A DNA stretch of 53,763 nucleotides from positions 1-53,763 of the forward strand of contig MU386004.1 of NCBI GenBank assembly GCA_022497145.1, read 5' to 3'. Positions 51,701 through 53,763 of this stretch are shown here, piece by piece; positions within the stretch are counted from its first letter, which is position 1; each line of letters opens with the position of its first letter. The notes under the pieces are model-generated. The model saw only the letters and a list, made by a program, of their open reading frames with translations, was not told the origin of the DNA and searched no databases. This DNA is from Rostrohypoxylon terebratum (taxonomy: Eukaryota > Ascomycota > Sordariomycetes > Xylariales > Hypoxylaceae). The translations under genes and the position numbers were made by a program.

Positions 51701-53170
51701 AAGAGGTCCCGTTGTCCATCGTCATCCTCAACCGTACGCCATTCAAGATGAAGGCTGTCGGCGGAGTCCTGTACGAATTTTCTATCGGCTGCGGGAAGCT
51801 TATGACCAAGATTGAGTGGAGTAGATGACCGTTGGTTTATGAACTTCCGAATCTTCTTCCAAATTTCTTTTTGAGAGTTTGTCATGACAAGCTTACCCTT
51901 GGGTTTGCTATACTCCTGGCCGTTCGTCTCCACAAGCTGCTTACTCTTAAGCCACCTTGTGTCGGCGTACTCGTTCTCGAAATATCGATCCTCCTCCTTC
52001 GAAAGCTCCTCGAGTAGCAATTTCAGGCGGGGCAGGTTAATAACACCCCCTTCGTTAATGTAGCCATCACACATGGGAAGAACTTGCTTGTAGAGACGGA
52101 ACATGGTTGCCAAAGCCCCTTCGTTGATGTGAAGGTTAGGTAAGTTTGGAAGAAAATCATTGCCGACGAAGAAGGCCATCAGAATAAAGTCGTCGATGAT
52201 TCGCTCCATGTCAAATGGCACCTTTATGGATCCTTCCTTTTTTAGCTCCTGAAATTCTAGCTCGAGGTATTCTCGAACTATGCAGAGGTGCATTAAGTAG
52301 AAATTTTGGTGCTCTAACTCCTTCGATTTTGTTTTTGAAGCGCGTCCGAAAGTGACTTCTTCCCGAAGCAGACAGAAATGGGGGTCATGGCTCAAAAGGC
52401 CCAGCATGATAAGATCGGCATCTAGGCCGTAGAGACAATGGCGGACGTTGGGATGATAGTCCGGCTGCGCCTTGGCGTTCCTAATGTATTCCATAATCTT
52501 GTGCTCTCCTTCGCCAGGAACTTCGTGGCCGGATAGGACGATGTCGCAGACTTGCCAATCGGAATCCTCCGAGACCTTTTTGTTGATGAAGTACTTGAGC
52601 TGCTGGGTAAGCTTGGCCATGAATTCCGTACCCGGCGTGATGCAGTTGCTATCGAAGGGGTCGTCTTTTGGAAGCTCCTGTCCTTCTCGTATGGCCTTCT
52701 CCCGAGCCTGCTCAGCATCCAAAGCTGTGCGGAACCGGCGAGCCCTTTGCTGGTTCATCTTGGCTCTAGGAGCAACTCCGTCTATAGCCATGAAGAAGAG
52801 CTTCTTCGGCTTGATTTTACCAAACAAGTGTTCAATGTAATTGAATATGCGTATAAACATCTCATCTTCGCTAAGGCGGAACGATGTATCATGCGAATCC
52901 TTATGGGTGCAATTATGGATGATGCCATTCATGTCCAACTGCGCAGGTTAGCAAATACTGGTAAATAAGAGGTCTATTCTGCAGGATGTCGCACGTAAAG
53001 GTTGTCAAACTCGGGAATTCTGTTCTCTGCGATGAGTTGGGATATCGCAGGGTACCGCTCCGAGAGCCATCTGAAGAACTTGGGAACACTAGATAGAAAT
53101 TAGCAAGGTGCCACTGGTACCGGGTATTACGAATTGGAAACCGGGAGACCTAGATGTAGACGTACCCCAT
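48712..53170 (-). CDS. XRN1: 5'-3' exoribonuclease Xrn1
   Basis: Four exons: 53170-53166 (five coding bases, ATGGG), 53088-52995, 52938-51351, 51290-48712; 4266 nt, 1421 aa, a normal fungal Xrn1 length. Introns are GT-AG with CTAAC/CTAAT branch points. The protein opens MGVPKFFRWLSERYP. Catalytic residues are all present: D35 (LDMNG), D86 (FMAIDGVAPRAK), E176 and E178 (PGEGEHK), D206 and D208 (GLDADLIML), D294 (VGNDFLPNLP). The basic 5'-phosphate pocket (K93, Q97, R100, R101) is present. An acidic linker (EDCDGDEEEEEEG) separates the nuclease from the D1/KOW/SH3-like domains, and an RGG/RG-rich tail begins near 1338. Xrn1 degrades decapped mRNA in the cytoplasm and P-bodies. The third exon could be mistaken for a separate gene; the splice to exon 4 restores TSDITKGMNADLNFKLGQPF. 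Confidence 0.97.
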
Positions 53171-53763
53171 GATGACTCGATTGGTGGAGGGGAATTGAGA
53201 TGAGACCGATGAAAAATTCGGATAGCGCACGGGCGCCTTGGGATCGAGGATTGATATGTGAAGGCTGGTATGGTGAGTGAACTGGGCGATAAATGCCTAT
53301 TTTGTTTTGGAGAAAAAAGAGGTAGATAATCTTGTGTGGAGATATCTTGGTATCAAGATTGTAAAATAATAATAACAATAGCAATGATAATAATAAAAGA
53401 ACTCTATAAGGAATAAATGCTATGGGTAGAATAATGTCGAGTCTCTCTAGGGCAAGGCATTTGGGACAGCACAATGGCTGACGATGGTAGACACAATAAA
53501 TGCGGGTGTGTCGTGAAGTTTGAATGCGACGCGGATCTCCGTATATTATTTGATTGATGTTTTGGGTAGCTTTTGATTTTCGGTGACGAGGAGTCATTAA
53601 TCAAGACTTTCCCCAGTGCACACACTACCACTGTACCGTCCACTGCTATTCAACCTTGGAGGTTGTGCTGTGCGTTGCAGTCAATCGGTCTACGGTGTTC
53701 CGTAGCACTACTTCATACGTATTGCATGAGGTGCCTGGTGGAACTAGTTGTAGACGTCATTAT
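53171..53763. promoter_or_regulatory. Upstream region of XRN1
   Basis: This stretch precedes the XRN1 start and should hold its 5' UTR and promoter. A purine/AT-rich AATAATAATAACAATAG run lies near 53366-53395. Short minus-strand frames here overlap the UTR and show no recognisable protein. Whether a neighbouring gene begins beyond the window cannot be told. Confidence 0.5.

Noticed and set aside
51340..52938. Reading the 532-codon frame as a separate short exonuclease gene
   Set aside because: It starts inside the conserved Xrn1 nuclease domain without its MGVPKFF start, and splice sites join it cleanly to both neighbouring exons.

Overview
The window looks like nuclear DNA of a filamentous ascomycete (Pezizomycotina). 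Short introns have fungal donors and branch points (CTAAC or TACTAAC), the genes are of fungal type, and the left three quarters look like repeats wrecked by repeat-induced point mutation (RIP). The species cannot be named from what is here.

Positions 1 to about 40240 are one extremely A+T-rich block with almost no open frames. It is a graveyard of repeats. By eye I can pair: four copies of one LTR-like repeat (1-712, 975-1628, 8050-8739, and inverted at 30691-30845), two of which bracket a 7.8 kb LTR-element shell; two tandem ~625 bp fold-back elements with ~45-50 bp terminal inverted repeats (4199-4822, 4869-5497); a three-copy family (12038-14160, inverted 19480-20757, and 35900-36910); another three-copy family showing graded decay (10245-10620 inverted, 37200-37830, 39470-39800); and a possible second LTR pair (27027-27240, 35374-35600). 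The RIP-damaged three-copy family carries two nested ~275 bp LTR-like insertions with 5-bp target duplications, and another copy of the same family preserves both empty sites.

Sharply bounded islands of normal composition interrupt this block at 11684-12037, 23199-23487, 30083-30471, 38766-39240 and 39888-40007. Each begins TGT(C/T)AC and ends (G)TAACA or (G)TCACA, so they read as solo LTRs that were inserted or retained after the RIP damage. Three of the five have matching 5-bp flanks, one of them only a T run.

From about 40240 rightward composition is normal and four genes are supported: an uncharacterised Ser/Arg/Thr-rich protein (40392-41912, minus); a small three-exon Pmp3/Sna-family membrane protein ending in a PPxY motif (42988-43469, minus), reconstructed here from exons too short to stand out as an ORF; an NRP1-like RNA-binding protein with a degenerate exonuclease fold, an RRM and two RanBP2 zinc fingers (45167-47355, plus, four exons); and XRN1, the cytoplasmic 5'-3' exoribonuclease (48712-53170, minus, four exons). 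NRP1 and XRN1 converge. Relatives of both act in cytoplasmic mRNA granules, so the pairing fits mRNA turnover, though co-function is an inference. A ~180 bp RIP-like patch (about 43807-43983) sits alone in the shared upstream region of the Pmp3-like and NRP1 genes.

No CRISPR array, rRNA or tRNA was recognised. Repeat boundaries in the A+T-rich block come from visual alignment and are approximate unless a target duplication fixes them.
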